From Gautieria morchelliformis (taxonomy: Eukaryota > Basidiomycota > Agaricomycetes > Gomphales > Gomphaceae), in contig WHVA01000461.1 in NCBI GenBank assembly GCA_015179125.1, positions 27,989 to 91,988 of the forward strand: DNA of 64,000 nt. Direction: 5' to 3'. The position numbers and the translations under genes are program-made. Positions 12,026 to 23,107 of this stretch are shown here, in pieces (the stretch's first letter is position 1; every line of letters starts with the position of its first letter). The notes under the pieces are model-generated. The model was not told the DNA's origin. It made no database searches and saw only the letters and a list, made by a program, of their open reading frames with translations.

Positions 12026-12289
12026 TGACACAGTTCGAGAAGATACACGGAAGCACAGCACTTCCCTGAGAACTCGAGAGAGCAGCAGAACATGAGATGG
12101 AACAGACAGAGGAATCACGGGCTTGAGAACACACACACCCCGCCCATAAAAGGCACGGACACACCCAGGGCTACGCCCGCGAGGTACAAGTGGAGATAGA
12201 GACCTAGAGGCGAGAAGGAAGCTATATAGAACGAAACATGTACACACCGTCTTACATAGGGCACGGCCCCAAAAGACGATAAATTGGAT

Positions 12290-12306
12290 AAAAAAAAAAA
12301 AAAAAA
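12290..12306 (+). repeat. Poly(A) tail of LINE 1 and junction with LINE 2
   Basis: A run of 17 A directly after ataaattggat. The next base, 12307, already belongs to LINE 2 (ggaggcaaagaaaaaggg, then its ORF1 ATG at 12327). No target DNA lies between the two elements. Confidence 0.9.
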
Positions 12307-12326
12307 GGAGGCAAAGAAAAAGGGCC

Positions 12327-14036
12327 ATGCCGTCCAACGCAGACCCACCACCACCTGCCACGTCACAAGGGCAGAGCGGCCGCACCAGGGCCACCGCCCA
12401 GAACGCACACCCCAGAAGCAGAGCAGAACTTATAACCGACACTGGATCCTCCATCCGAACCAAGGACAACGCCCGTGCTTTCCTCGACAGAAACGGGTTC
12501 TTGCCGAAAGAGGATACGCCGACACTGGAACAGCTCAGCTACGTATTACTCTCCATAGCGCACAGTCCAGGAGCGAAGTTAGTGCAGGAAGGGGCAAGGG
12601 CCGTGGCGCTGATTATGATGGATGATGCAGCTAAGCACACGGCGACCGCAATGACTCAGTATGTAGAAAATGGTCTGACCCCCGTATTTGACAGGCTAGA
12701 CACGGCCATAGACGCGGCCAAAGAAACAATGGAGGCAACGAGGACAGCGGTGGAGCAGGCTCAGAAAACAGTAGGAGAAGTGGTCAACATGCAGCAGTCA
12801 CGAACCCTGGGTGCAGGAGGTGCAGCGACGGAAATGACATACGCGGCAGCACTCAGAGGAAACGTGCCTCTCTTGCACCCAAGCAACTTGGCAAAGGCGA
12901 AAGCCAGGGAGTGCCAGATCCTAATAGACAAAGACCCGAACGTGCAGCAGAACGCGCTGGCAACACTATCGGAATGGGAGTTGGTTACGAAGGCCAACGA
13001 AGCCATTGTGCTCCTCGAAGAGCTCAGGGGGCAAACAGAGGTAACTTTCATTGGCGTGAAGATACTGACAAATGGGGGGGTCGTGCTGGACCTCAGCACA
13101 CCACAGGGAGCCAAGTGGGTCCAGACACACAGGGAAGCATTCACGGAGAAGTTCAGTGGTACCTCAGTGGTAAAAGACAGAGCGATTTCGGCGATCGTCG
13201 AATACGTGCCCGTCAGCTACTCGCCCACCGCACTAGCCGAGCACAGAAAAATCGAACGGAATTCGAAGCTGCCAGTGGATAGCGTCATATCCACATGGTG
13301 GATAAAGCCCGCCCATAGACGCACAGAGGGCCAGCGGTCCGCACACTTGATAGTCAAGTTCACATCCACAGACACGGCCAATATAGCGATCAGAGATGGA
13401 TTAATAATAGCGTGGAAGCGCACCTGGGCAAGGAGGATGAGACGGGAACCACGCAGGTGCTTAAAATGCCAAAGATACAACGCTAGACACATGGCAGCAA
13501 CGTGCGACGGCCAGGACATGTGCGGCACATGCGCCAAGAACCACAGGACGTCCGAATGTGACCAGTCTGACCCAACACAGTTCAAATGTGTGAACTGCAA
13601 CACTCAAGGACACGCATCGTGGGACTGCACATGCCCCAGTTTCAGAGTGGCATGCCAAGCAGTGGAAAAGACAGACCCTGAGAACACATACAAATACTAC
13701 CCAAACAACGACCCGTGGACTTGGGAGCAGAACGATCAAGGGGGCCAAGTAGAGGACGCCGGAGAACTACTTAGGCGGGCTGCTAGACAGCCACAGGGCA
13801 TGCAGTCGATCATGCTGGAGCACACAGATGGTTGGAGGGAGAACACTTTCGGATGTGGTTGCGAGCGGGAACAGAGAGGGGGCAACCCCAGAGTGGGGCA
13901 CAGAGACAGAGGGTGGGTCAGACAGGAATCCCAGCAGAGGACCTTAGACGATTACGGGATTGGTGCTGACCAGGCAACCAGGCGATATCAAGACAGCTAC
14001 GACTACAACGATGACACTGACCTTTACCGCGGATGA
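12327..14036 (+). CDS. LINE 2 ORF1, intact gag-like RNA-binding protein
   Basis: A 569-residue open frame. An N-terminal low-complexity segment is followed by an Ala/Thr/Glu-rich, likely coiled-coil region (residues about 100-160), a conserved central region (TYAAALRGNVPL, VTFIGVKILTNGG) and three zinc knuckles beginning CLKCQRYNARHMAATC, CGTC and CVNCNTQGHASWDCTC. The end is Arg/Gly/Gln-rich. ORF1 proteins of this LINE group coat the RNA and act as chaperones during target-primed reverse transcription. The stop TGA at 14034-14036 overlaps the ORF2 ATG at 14033. It is the only large open frame still undamaged in the pair. Expression cannot be judged, because the element has lost its 5' UTR. 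Confidence 0.88.
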   Translation: MPSNADPPPPATSQGQSGRTRATAQNAHPRSRAELITDTGSSIRTKDNARAFLDRNGFLPKEDTPTLEQLSYVLLSIAHSPGAKLVQEGARAVALIMMDDAAKHTATAMTQYVENGLTPVFDRLDTAIDAAKETMEATRTAVEQAQKTVGEVVNMQQSRTLGAGGAATEMTYAAALRGNVPLLHPSNLAKAKARECQILIDKDPNVQQNALATLSEWELVTKANEAIVLLEELRGQTEVTFIGVKILTNGGVVLDLSTPQGAKWVQTHREAFTEKFSGTSVVKDRAISAIVEYVPVSYSPTALAEHRKIERNSKLPVDSVISTWWIKPAHRRTEGQRSAHLIVKFTSTDTANIAIRDGLIIAWKRTWARRMRREPRRCLKCQRYNARHMAATCDGQDMCGTCAKNHRTSECDQSDPTQFKCVNCNTQGHASWDCTCPSFRVACQAVEKTDPENTYKYYPNNDPWTWEQNDQGGQVEDAGELLRRAARQPQGMQSIMLEHTDGWRENTFGCGCEREQRGGNPRVGHRDRGWVRQESQQRTLDDYGIGADQATRRYQDSYDYNDDTDLYRG

Positions 14037-17000
14037 ACGACAACCACAACGCAACTAAACAACTGCGAGTCAGACAACAAAACGTTAATAAATCCCTCAC
14101 AGCCACAGCCGACATTCTAGTGCGATGTTCGCCAGACAACTACAACATTCTCGCCATACAAGAACCATACATAGACTTCCTAGGCAACTCCAGGTCCACA
14201 CCTCACTGGTATTCCATATACCCGACAACACATTATCGCGACAAAGAGAAATGTACTAGATCGATGCTCCTGATCAACAAGAGAATGGCAACTAGCGAGT
14301 GGGCGGCGATAGATGTGGACACCCCAGACATTACAGCGGTCAAGATCAAGACAAACATAGGTGTAGTAGTATTATACAACCTGTACTGCGATTGCTCAAA
14401 TAATGACAGTATCCAAAAGATGAGAATGCATTTACAGGTACAGGCGCGGACAGATGACACACGGCAGGAAGACTGCGCCGGGATGGTGTGGGTAGGAGAT
14501 TTAAACAGGCACCATCCGCAGTGGGACGACATTGCGAACTCACACTTGTTCACGCGAACACAACCTAGATGCCGCCCAACTATTGATAGACGCGACTGTC
14601 GAACGCGACTTGCAGATAGTCCTACCTAAAGGCCTGCCTACCCTAACCACGATGTCCACAGGGAACCGAACACGTACGGACAACGTGTTCATGTCCACGT
14701 CGATCCTCGAGACCCTGGTCAGCTGCGCCCCGGTCCCTGAAGAACAACCTGCCAAAAGCGACCATTACCCCATCGACACGACAATTGACCTGAGCACTGT
14801 AGGTAAACCAGACACCCACGGATTCAATTACCGCCAGGTTGATTGGGGGGAATATAACGAGGCGCTGGCAGCCAGATTGAGGGAGGATATACCAGACCCA
14901 GCACCGACATGCACGCAACCGTTCAGGCACAAACTAAGTGCACTGACGGTAGCAATCATAGAGACGACGGAGGAGATCATACCTAAGACTAAGCCATCCC
15001 CCTTTATGAAGCGCTGGTGGTCGCTAGAACTAACCCAGCTCCGTACAGAGGCGAGGCGGATGGGGCGACGATCATACGCCCACAGGGCAGACCCATTGCA
15101 CCAGGCGCACGACAGCTACAAGACAGCCAGAAACAAATACGCGAGCACGATCGAGAGGTCCAAAAAGGAACACTGGGAAGACTTCTTGGAAGGTATCGAT
15201 CAGAAAACAGTTTGGACAGCTCACAGGTATGCGTCTGCAGATGCTTCAGACGGAGGACGAACACGAATCCCTACCCTCGTGGCCAAACGTCGGGATGGAA
15301 CCACATGGGTGGCAGACACGATTGACCAAAAAGCCACAATACTGTTCAACACATTCTTTCCTAAATCCGACCATGCAAGTACACAGACCCCAGCTGGCCA
15401 CAACTACCCACCTGAAGCCTTTTCGTTTGCACCTATTACGGACGAGCAAATTGTCCGGGCAATAGATAAACTCAATCCTTTCAAGGCACCCGGCATGAAT
15501 GGAATCCTGAATGTGCTGATCAAACAGTGTGCTGACACGCTCATCAGGTACCTGGGCCCCCTTTTCCGAGCCACCTTCAGCCTTGGAGTGTACCCAGAAC
15601 ACTGGCGGGACTCCATCACCAGAGTCCTGCGAAAGCCAGGGAAATCGGAATACACGACACCAGGTGCCTATCGACCCATAGCCCTGCTTGACACCATTGG
15701 GAAAGTGCTGTCCTCGTGTGTGGCCGAAGATTTGGTAAAAATGACAGAGCTCAAGCACCTCCTGCCCAATAACCACTTTGGCTGCAGGCCTGGCCGCACC
15801 ACCGCTGATGCCATACATTACACGGTCAGCGCTGCAAAAGATGCCTGGAGGAGGGGAAGAGTCATGGGAATGTTGTTCCTAGACATCAAAGGCGCTTTTC
15901 CCAGCATCGTTCTAGACAGGCTAGTTCACAACATGCGTCAAAGGGGGATTCCACAGGAATACACCAGCTGGATACAAAGGAAGGTCGAAGGGCGACGCAC
16001 GGTGATCAGCTTCGATGATTTCATGGCACCGATGGTAGAGGTAACAAGGGGAATGGATCAAGGTTGCCCATTATCTGCCATAGCGTATCAATATTACAAC
16101 GCGGACCTCCTGGAAATAGTGTGCCCGAAGAAAGGGGAGGATGCAGTGGGGTTTGTTGATGACACGACCCTCATGGCGGAAGGGCGGGATCTATGTGAAG
16201 CCTTCGATAAGCTCGGGGATATGATGACGAGGAGGGGAGGAGCCCTGGACTGGGCAAGAACACATGAGTGCCAGTTCGCTGTCGAAAAATTTGGGTTAAT
16301 GTGACTTACCAGAAAACGGGAGAAGGAGCCCGCCAATGCCAAAAAGTCCAGACCCGTGCCTAGGCCATCTATCACAATTGACTGCCACACAATTACGCCG
16401 ACCACGACACACAAGTTCCTTGGGCTCATACTTGATCAGGAACTAAGATTTAGGGACCACGTTAACTATGCGCTCGCGAAGGACGACAGGTTCATAAACC
16501 AGTACAGAAGGCTAGCCAGGCCGTTGAAGGGGGTCGCAGCAAGACATATGCGAAAATGCTACTTAGCGGTAGCTGTGCCTAAGATGTTGTATGCCGCTGA
16601 TGTCTTTCTTGTACCAGGCGTCGGTCAGACCAGAGGCACGAAGGGCCATATAAACAAGCTTGCAAGAATACAAAGACAAGCTGCCCTTTTTATTACAGGC
16701 GCTATGAGAAGTACAGCTAACGACCTGCTAGACGCGCATGCCAATCTGCTCCCATTTCCCTTGCTGGTGTCGAAGATCATCCACAGAGCCGCCACATGAA
16801 TCGCCTGCCTTCCCGATGCCCACCCTCTTGCACCCAAGATCCTTCGAGCCGCTAATAGGTATGTCAAGCGGCACCGTGCCCCGCTGCATGAAATCATGCA
16901 TGCGTACAACCTGGACCCAAGCCGCATGGAGAAAATCCAACCAGTTGTATTCGGCCCCAAGTGGGAACCGTCCTTCAAAGTCATGATTCCCCACCAAAAG

Positions 17001-18005
17001 GAACAAGCAATTGAGCAGGTCAAGGCCGACGACGTGGAGATACAAATCTTCTCAGACGGATCCTGTGTCGATGGAGGTGTGGGGGCGGCGGCGGTACTGT
17101 ACAACAGGGGCATTGAGGTGAAGGTGGTCAGGCTCTACCTTGGGCCGGAAGAGGAACACACCGTGTTCGAGGCGGAATTAGTGGGTGCGGCGCTCGGGGC
17201 GAAGCTGCTCAGCACCGAAAGGCAAGCACGATACATGTTCGCGGCTGATAACCAGGCTGCGCTGCGGACAACCAGGAGAGAAAAACCTATCTCGGGTCAA
17301 TATCTAGTGAACGCACTACACAGGCAAATGGAGGGTGTACTCAGTCGACAGCCGGACGCCAAAGTGGTTATGCGGTGGGTCCCTGGCCACGAGGGCGTAC
17401 GAGGAAATTAACGAGCGGACGAGGAGGCCAAGAAGGCAGCCAGGGGGGACTCCAGCCAAGAGACCCTCGTACCTTTGGAGTGCAGAGGAGAAATGCCGAT
17501 CAGCAGGGCGGCGGAGCTGCAGAGGTTCCAAAAGGAGCTCAAGCGAGAAGCAAAAGCTCTGTTTGCTAAGTCCCCGCATGCTCGCACTGCTCATAAGGTT
17601 GACCGATCGATGCCATCTGCAGCATTCGCCAAGCTTAGCGCTACGCTGCCATGGAGACATGCCGCCATACTAGTCCAGCTCAGAACCGGACACGTAGCTC
17701 TCAACAAACACCTCGCGACGATTGGGAAAACGGCGTCACCAATGTGCCCGACATGCGGGCTAGCGGCTGAGACTGTGCACCACTATTTGTTCAGGTGCCC
17801 GAGCTATGCGATGCAACGGCGGGAGGCAGCCAAGGAGCTGCGAAGGGGAGCGAGCTTAGCAGCGGTACTCCTGGCCAGACCCAAGGCCATGAAGCCTCTG
17901 TTCAGGTATATACAGGGCACGAGGAGGTTCGAGAAAATATACGGCGACCTAGCACTACCGGAGGAGGAAGAAGGGGCTACATCCAGAACGGCAAAGGGGA
18001 GATAG
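14033..18005 (+). pseudogene. LINE 2 ORF2 (endonuclease, reverse transcriptase, RNase H)
   Basis: Same domain order as LINE 1 ORF2: LAIQEPYIDF, VGDLNRHH, TDNVFMS, SDHYPID, KAPGMNGILN, FGCRPGRTT, FLDIKGAFPS, GMDQGCPLSA, FVDDT, RNase H with FSDGS, FEAEL, ADNQAA and a GN(E)RADEEA site, and a terminal finger CPTCGLAAETVHH...C. Lesions: a frameshift near 14555-14565, TGA at 16302-16304, TGA at 16797-16799 (LINE 1 has Arg) and TAA at 17409-17411, which replaces the Glu of GNERAD. RT and RNase H residues are otherwise well kept, so the loss of function is recent in appearance. Confidence 0.88.
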
Positions 18006-18185
18006 AGCGGAAGAGAAGCGAGGACACGCATACCCCGCCCACCCAGGCACAGACACGCTCAGGGCTTCGCCTAATGAGCATAAGTAGAGACCGATAAGGA
18101 AAGGATGGATAGGAACCAGTGTTGCAACCGGCTCTTTGTATGACTTGTCTTACATAGGGCATTGCCACAAAAGACAATAAATTGG

Positions 18186-18224
<39 letters not shown>

Positions 18225-18226
<2 letters not shown>

Positions 18227-18850
18227 TAACTATGTTTTGCAGTTTGCTGGCCCAGCTGACAGTTCCGGTGCTGCTCTTGACGAGGAATCCAGACATCGAG
18301 CGACCGTTGTCTGGGTTTCCTCCGTGATCTGCGTCTGTCCATGTTCGAAAAGACTTGACTGAAGACTCGCCTGCATTGTTTGGTATGAATACAAGTGCCA
18401 GGTTAACAGTCCCCTTCAAATAATGTAGGAGGTGTTTTACAGCTGCCCAATGTGCTGGGCCTGGATTCTAATTGAATTGTGCAAGACATCCGACGGCGTA
18501 GGCGATATCAGGGCGAGTAGCGATGGCCAGATAGTTCAGTGCTTCAAATGAAATCAAGTAAGGCAGGTTTTGCATTTCTGCTACCTCCTCTGCTGTGGAT
18601 GGTCCCATGGCCGAGCTTAGATTTAGACCAGGGGTCATGGGTGTGAATACGGGCCGGCAATCAGACGTGTGGAACCGGTTGAGTATTTCCTCGATGTATT
18701 GTTTTGTGAGAGTTTCAGCCTCTATTGGTGATCGTACTCCACTTCCATGCCCAGTAATGATTTCGTTGCTCCTAGACCCTTCAGTTTGAGGACTTTGGCC
18801 AGTCGGCTTTTGGTCCTATCAAGCCAGAGGGCTATCATCAAGGGAATGCT
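18225..18850 (-). pseudogene. Ty1/copia pol, RT C-terminus and RNase H N-terminus
   Basis: Minus-strand translation shows LLGMEVEYDHQ, then after shifts LAIATRPDIAYAVGCLAQFN, WAAVKHLL.YLKGTVNL, WTDADHGGNPDNGRSMSGF and GTVSWASKLQNIVT. These are diagnostic copia RT-to-RNase H sequences. The coding sequence stops at the LINE insertion and resumes at 5991 on the far side. Several stops and shifts show an old element. Near 18850 it meets a copia fragment on the other strand. Confidence 0.85.
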
Positions 18851-18854
18851 GACT

Positions 18855-19560
18855 GGGGCATGCAAGCTAAAGCGAGGACTCTATGGACTAAAGCAAAGCA
18901 GAAGTGTAAGGGCAACCCTGACTAGTTGTGGAGATCACACTACCACACCACTGACAAGGGGAAATCCAAAGTATGTATAAATGAACAGAGTATACAAGAG
19001 AGGGGATTCTCACCTGACAAGGGGAAATCCAAAGAGAAAAGTCTAAGGACCCCCAATGTCAGCGAGCCCATATTATACTACGCTGCGCAGCAGGGACAAC
19101 ACTTGGCACCCGCCATCAACCCTGCATCCTCCTGACCTCCCTGACCCTTGATCGACCCTTGATGCCACTTATTACGTGAGTCGCTTGATTTCCGACACTG
19201 TTCCGAGAGCAGAAGTCGGAAATTGGAGTGGAACTGGCAAAGCGAACAGAACTGGTGGAAGTTCTCCCAGATGCGGAATCATTTCTGAAAGGGGAGGCAG
19301 AGATGGAATCGGAACCGGAACCGGAGTCGGAAATGGAGTCGGAACTGGAAATGGAAAACAGGGTGTCCCCTGACAAGAAGACCATGGTACAAGCAACTTG
19401 GGTCAGCACTTGACAACATGGAATTCACACATCTTCAGTCTGACCCAAGTGTCTACAGCAAGACCATCAAGGTCATTATACCAGTTTCCATTGATAACCT
19501 CACTCCAGTGATAAACTCAAGACATGATGCTCCATGTATATTTGGGGGTCATCGCCCAGG
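18855..19560 (+). pseudogene. Ty1/copia RT fragment, split by a solo LTR
   Basis: Plus-strand LKRGLYGLKQS (18868-18900) is a copia RT motif. After the LTR (18905-19375) and one copy of AGAAG, the frame continues RPWYKQLG...DNMEFTHLQSDPSVYSK. The fragment lies head-to-head with the minus-strand copia at 18225-18850. It fades out near 19560. Confidence 0.75.
18905..19375 (-). repeat. Solo Ty3/gypsy LTR (471 bp) with 5-bp TSD
   Basis: TG...CA bounded: plus strand TGTAAGGGCAACC to TGTCCCCTGACA. Flanked by AGAAG at 18900-18904 and 19376-19380. Homologous to the chromovirus LTR at 62039-62519 and the solo LTR at 62847-63336, which fixes the orientation as minus. Inside are two copies of tgacaaggggaaatccaaag and a GGAA-rich, Glu-coding-like repeat zone (19210-19360). 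It is a recombination product lacking internal sequence. Confidence 0.9.
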
Positions 19561-21062
19561 ATCCCGTTTATGTAAGCCCCCAAGATGTCTATGGACTCAA
19601 TGTATGCTCCCTGAAGTGCTCCTTGGGCCAGTAATACCGGCCCAAGGCTGCCCATCCTTTGGTAGGGGCAAACACGTGGTCAGAGTTGATCCCTGGTTGT
19701 CGTGTGTAGCCTTTTGGAGTTATACATGGTTCGCAGGGGTTAGTGCTGTGTGGTGCTAAATGGTGGTAATCGCTGGTGCGCAGCGCTGGCCACCAGCATG
19801 CACCACCATGTGATGGTACTTGACCATGCTGACTGATGCTGTCCATGGCCAACCTGTACCTCATGGCCTTGAACACCGACGCAGGGCAGACCCACAACAT
19901 GTAGCCAGTGGTGAGTACTACCCTCCGCTGATAAACGGTGGATATCATTGACAAATGGTACTTGTCCCCATTTCTACCCACCAGGCCTCGCAGGGGGGAA
20001 ACAATCCATGCCTGGAAATCTGGCGGTAGCACCCAGGAAACCTCAGACCACTGTAGGCAGAAAGGCACTTGTCACCAGTTCTGGAGGGACTGATAACAAG
20101 TGTCAAAACCACTGTGCACCAGTGCTCAGACACTGGTCTGCAATGGCTTTGATAAAGCTGTGGTGAACTTGGAAGGCACTAATGTGCAGTAAACAAAATG
20201 ACTATGAAATAAAATTAGGCACTGCTCATCAGTGTCCAAAATAATTGCTTAGAAGTTCAAATTATATATAAGTCACTGGTATCAAGTGCTAGTATACACT
20301 GCCATAGGAGCCAAAAAAAGAACACAATCTGGGCAACAGCTTATTGCTGCCCAGCTATAGACAATGTACCTACAATGGTGGGAACAAGGGCAAAGACATG
20401 TAAAGTTTGGTTGTACTTGAGGTAGAGAAGGGCATGAAGCAGATGGTATGATGACAGGTATGCAGCTGATCTAGTCAGTTTGGAAGACGGGTACGCAGCT
20501 GAGCTGGTCAGTTCCCATCTTTGAGCAGCAATGTGTTCAGAAATTCATGGGCCCATTCAGGAAGCGGAAGCTCTGTGGCAGCGTGTTGCTGAAGTTCCAC
20601 TTGTGGTAGAACAGGTTTTCATGGAGAACCTTCCACTTGGTGGGCTGGGGTGGCAGGTGGAGTGGGATGGGGCTGTGCGGGTAAGTGTGAGACAGTGTGC
20701 ATGCCAGAGTGCTGGGGTGTGCATGAGCTTCTGCCACTTGTGCGGGATGAGCTCAGCACATACCTACAGTGAGGGACGCCTCAAGCTGGTGAATTTCAGT
20801 GCTGGATGGTGAGTGAGAGCGCTCACCTCAAAGGAGAAGTGAGTGGTGATGAGGTTCCTTGTGAAACTGGATGGTGCACCAATGGCTGCCATTTGGCGCT
20901 GGGTGTGAGTGATGTCTGATGGGACATGCATGTTGAACAATGGTGACAATGCGCAACAGTGTGCAGTGCTGATCGAGGGTGGGTCAGAGTGGTCCCGACT
21001 GCTTGAAATGGTAGTTGGCACCGTTGACCACTAAAACTCAGCTGCCATCATTGGCAGGCAGC
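19561..21062. other. Repeat-derived spacer, no gene supported
   Basis: About 1.5 kb with CA/TG-rich sequence and short open frames on both strands. No domain was recognised. Local near-repeats occur (for example cagctgatctagtcagtttggaag and cagctgagctggtcagttcc near 20462-20515). It is probably decayed transposon sequence, but the class cannot be named. Confidence 0.4.
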
Positions 21063-21404
21063 ACCAGGCCTGGTGAACTGTGGATTGCTGGCCTTTGCTA
21101 CTAGGCAGCTTTTGTATTTGTCCAGGGATCCGTCTGAGTTGATTTTGATTCGAAATACCCATTGTGAACCAATGGCTTTCTCTCTGGGTGGCAGTCTCAC
21201 TAATTCCCATGTCCCATTGTCCAAGAGTGTTTGGATCTCTGCATCTGTTGAAACTTTCCGTAATGGTGTGTCAGAGTGCCGCATTGCCTCAGCAAAAGAT
21301 TTTGGGACATGATCATCCTTGATGGTTGCATTGAATGCCATCTTGATGGTGTCAGAATATTTAACTTCTACTGTGATTGTGGGCATTCCAAAAGCCTGCA
21401 ACAT
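21063..21404 (-). pseudogene. Ty1/copia RT N-terminal fragment
   Basis: Minus-strand translation includes VPKSFAEAMRH, EIQTLLDNGTWELVRLP and IGSQWVFRIKINSDGSLDKYK, the start of a copia reverse transcriptase. It is cut off after LVAKA by unrelated sequence at 21063-21080 and borders the LINE relic on the other side. Confidence 0.85.
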
Positions 21405-22990
21405 CTTAATACGTACCTACAAGGACAAGCTAGATGAACACTGGGTGAAGGACAACAAGTGAGCATAATATGGTTAGGTGACTTCAACTGGCATCACCCC
21501 CAATGGGATGAGCTGAGGAATGCACATCTGTTCACTCAGGGCAACTTAGATGCCATGCAGATCTTGTTAGATGCAACAGTGGAGTGGGACCTAATGTTGC
21601 CTAAAGGTTTCCCCACACTAATAGCATAGTCAACAGGGAACTATACATGGATGGACAACATGTTCATGTCAATCGAACTCCTAGCTAGCATTACCGCATG
21701 CACCACCATACCAGAGGACCAACCTGTCAAGGGAACCCCTTCCTAAGTCATTTCCAAATTGTCCCTGGTCCAGGTCCAAGTATGTCCTGAGCTCCCAACC
21801 CATCCCCACATCCCTCTTGCTCCTCAAGCTGGGATCCCAGACCCTTGGCTTTGGCTTCCATCCTGGAATGGTGTCAGAGTTCTGTGCAGGGTCATATGCA
21901 TTAGGTGATCACTGCGAAGGTCAGGGCTGATGCTACTTGTAAGGTGAGTGCCCCTGGAAATGTGAAGAGGTGTGTGAGGGTACAAGTATATAGTCAGTGT
22001 GCTAGCAGGGAGGGTCCCTATCCTTTCCTCTTGGATCCCTCTCTGCCAGGCTGCATGATTTCCACTGTCTAAGGAGAGTACCCTTACACAACCAGCCTCA
22101 GTGACCACATACCGGTGGACACAGCACTGGATGTATCAGTGACAGCATATCAAGAGCCATCCAAGCACAGCTATCACATGGTAGACTGGGAGAAGTTCAA
22201 TGAGAGGCTAGCTGAGAACTTAAAGGATGTTGCTACAGATCTACCACAGCATGTGCCAGAGTTCCACAGGATGCTAGAAGGTCTCAACAAAATGATCATC
22301 AATGCCACGGAAGAGCTAGTTCTTAAAACAAAACCCTCTCCCTACATGAAGTGATGGTGGTCGATGGAGCTCACCACAATGAAGAGGGCTACCAGAAAGC
22401 TTGGCAAGCACACAATCACAGAAACAAACCAACAGATGAGGTGCATGCTAAATATAAGAGAGCCAGAAACCAGTATGCAGATGTGATTGAGAAAGTGAAG
22501 CAAGAGCACCAGGAGGAGTCCCTGGAGACACCAGACAAGCACATGGTATGGATAGCAAACAGATTTGCAATGGGGGGTGGGGGGCTGATAGATGGTGGCA
22601 AAGTGAGAATACCAAAGGGGAGAATGGCTTGGAATGGACTGCCAAAACCAGTGAGGAAAAATCAGACATGCTGTTTGAATCATTTTTCCAGGTAACATGA
22701 GCAGATCATAACCAGTGCTGGCAAAATATGAGTACCCACTGCCGGCCTTCAGCTATGAAGAGATTACCGATGCCCAGATCCAGAGAGCAATCAGGTGCAC
22801 AAACCCATTTAAAGCACCCAGGGCCAATGGAATACCCAATGTACTGCTGAAACAGTGTGTCCAACACTGATCCCATACATTAGGTCGCTCTTCAATGCCA
22901 CATTTGAGTTACAAGTGTACCTGTCCATGTGGAGAGACTCAGATATCCGAGTACTACAGAAACTGGACAAAGCAGACTACACCATGCCTG
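21405..22990 (+). pseudogene. Decayed third LINE ORF2 fragment
   Basis: Translation in shifting frames matches ORF2 of LINEs 1 and 2: IWLGDFNWHHPQWDEL, LFTQGNLDAMQILLDAT, PEDQP, SDHIPVDTALDV, VDWEKFNERL, ATEELVLKTKPSPYMK, NQYADVIEK, NPFKAP.ANGIPNVLLKQC and LDKADYTMPG. Many stops and shifts are present. It is interrupted by a 364-bp LTR at 21725-22088 and ends at another LTR-like piece at 22992. It covers the endonuclease and the first RT part only. It is much older than the LINE pair. Confidence 0.85.
21725..22088. repeat. 364-bp solo LTR with TSD CAACC
   Basis: Starts TGTCAAGGGAACCCC, ends GAGTACCCTTACA, and is flanked by CAACC at 21720-21724 and 22089-22093. It splits the LINE relic between PEDQP and SDHIPVD. 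The termini resemble those of the gypsy LTR elsewhere in the window (TGTCAGGGGAC...CCCTTACA) but the interior differs. Confidence 0.75.
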
Positions 22991-22991
22991 G

Positions 22992-23107
22992 TGTCAGGGG
23001 AACCCCCCTCCTCTGTCCAATTCCAAGCTCGGGTTTGGTTCCGACCCAAGGGCAAAGCTGTACCAGGCATCCTCAGTGGAGAAATAGTTTGTGTCAGATG
23101 CCGTGGG
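22992..23107. repeat. LTR-like fragment at LINE relic / F-box junction
   Basis: TGTCAGGGGAACCCCCCTCC at 22992 resembles the start of the 364-bp LTR. The right border is not clear; sequence of the F-box gene begins near 23108. It probably marks the insertion or rearrangement that removed the 3' end of that gene. Confidence 0.4.

Larger units (their letters stand above)
5992..12306 (+). mobile_element. LINE 1 (Tad1-like, APE-RT-RNase H), full length with 5' UTR
   Basis: Non-LTR retrotransposon: 5' UTR of about 280 nt (5992-6273), ORF1 with zinc knuckles (6274-8042), ORF2 with endonuclease, RT and RNase H (8039-12025), a short 3' UTR and a 17-nt poly(A) at 12290-12306. The 3' end carries a motif (cttacatagggca..., caaaagac.ataaattgga) shared with LINE 2. 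The left border is set by the 11-bp duplication. Both ORFs carry lesions, so the copy is dead. There is no second duplication at 12306, because LINE 2 starts at once. Confidence 0.9.
12307..18224 (+). mobile_element. LINE 2 (Tad1-like), 5' UTR missing, 34-nt poly(A)
   Basis: Second LINE of the same family, head-to-tail with LINE 1 but clearly diverged from it. It begins only 20 nt before its ORF1 ATG, whereas LINE 1 has a 280-nt leader, so it is 5'-truncated or was copied from a shorter RNA. ORF1 is open. ORF2 has one frameshift and three stops. The 3' UTR ends in the same motif as LINE 1 and a poly(A) of 34 A (18191-18224). The right target-site duplication starts at 18225. Confidence 0.9.

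Noticed and set aside
11960-12469. Minus-strand open frame with a run of Phe across the LINE junction
   Set aside because: It reads through the poly(A) tract and the antisense of both LINEs; no independent support.
12307-18224. The LINE pair as a simple tandem duplication of one element
   Set aside because: The two copies differ throughout their proteins, have different lesions and different 5' ends, and only one has a 5' UTR, so they come from distinct source elements.
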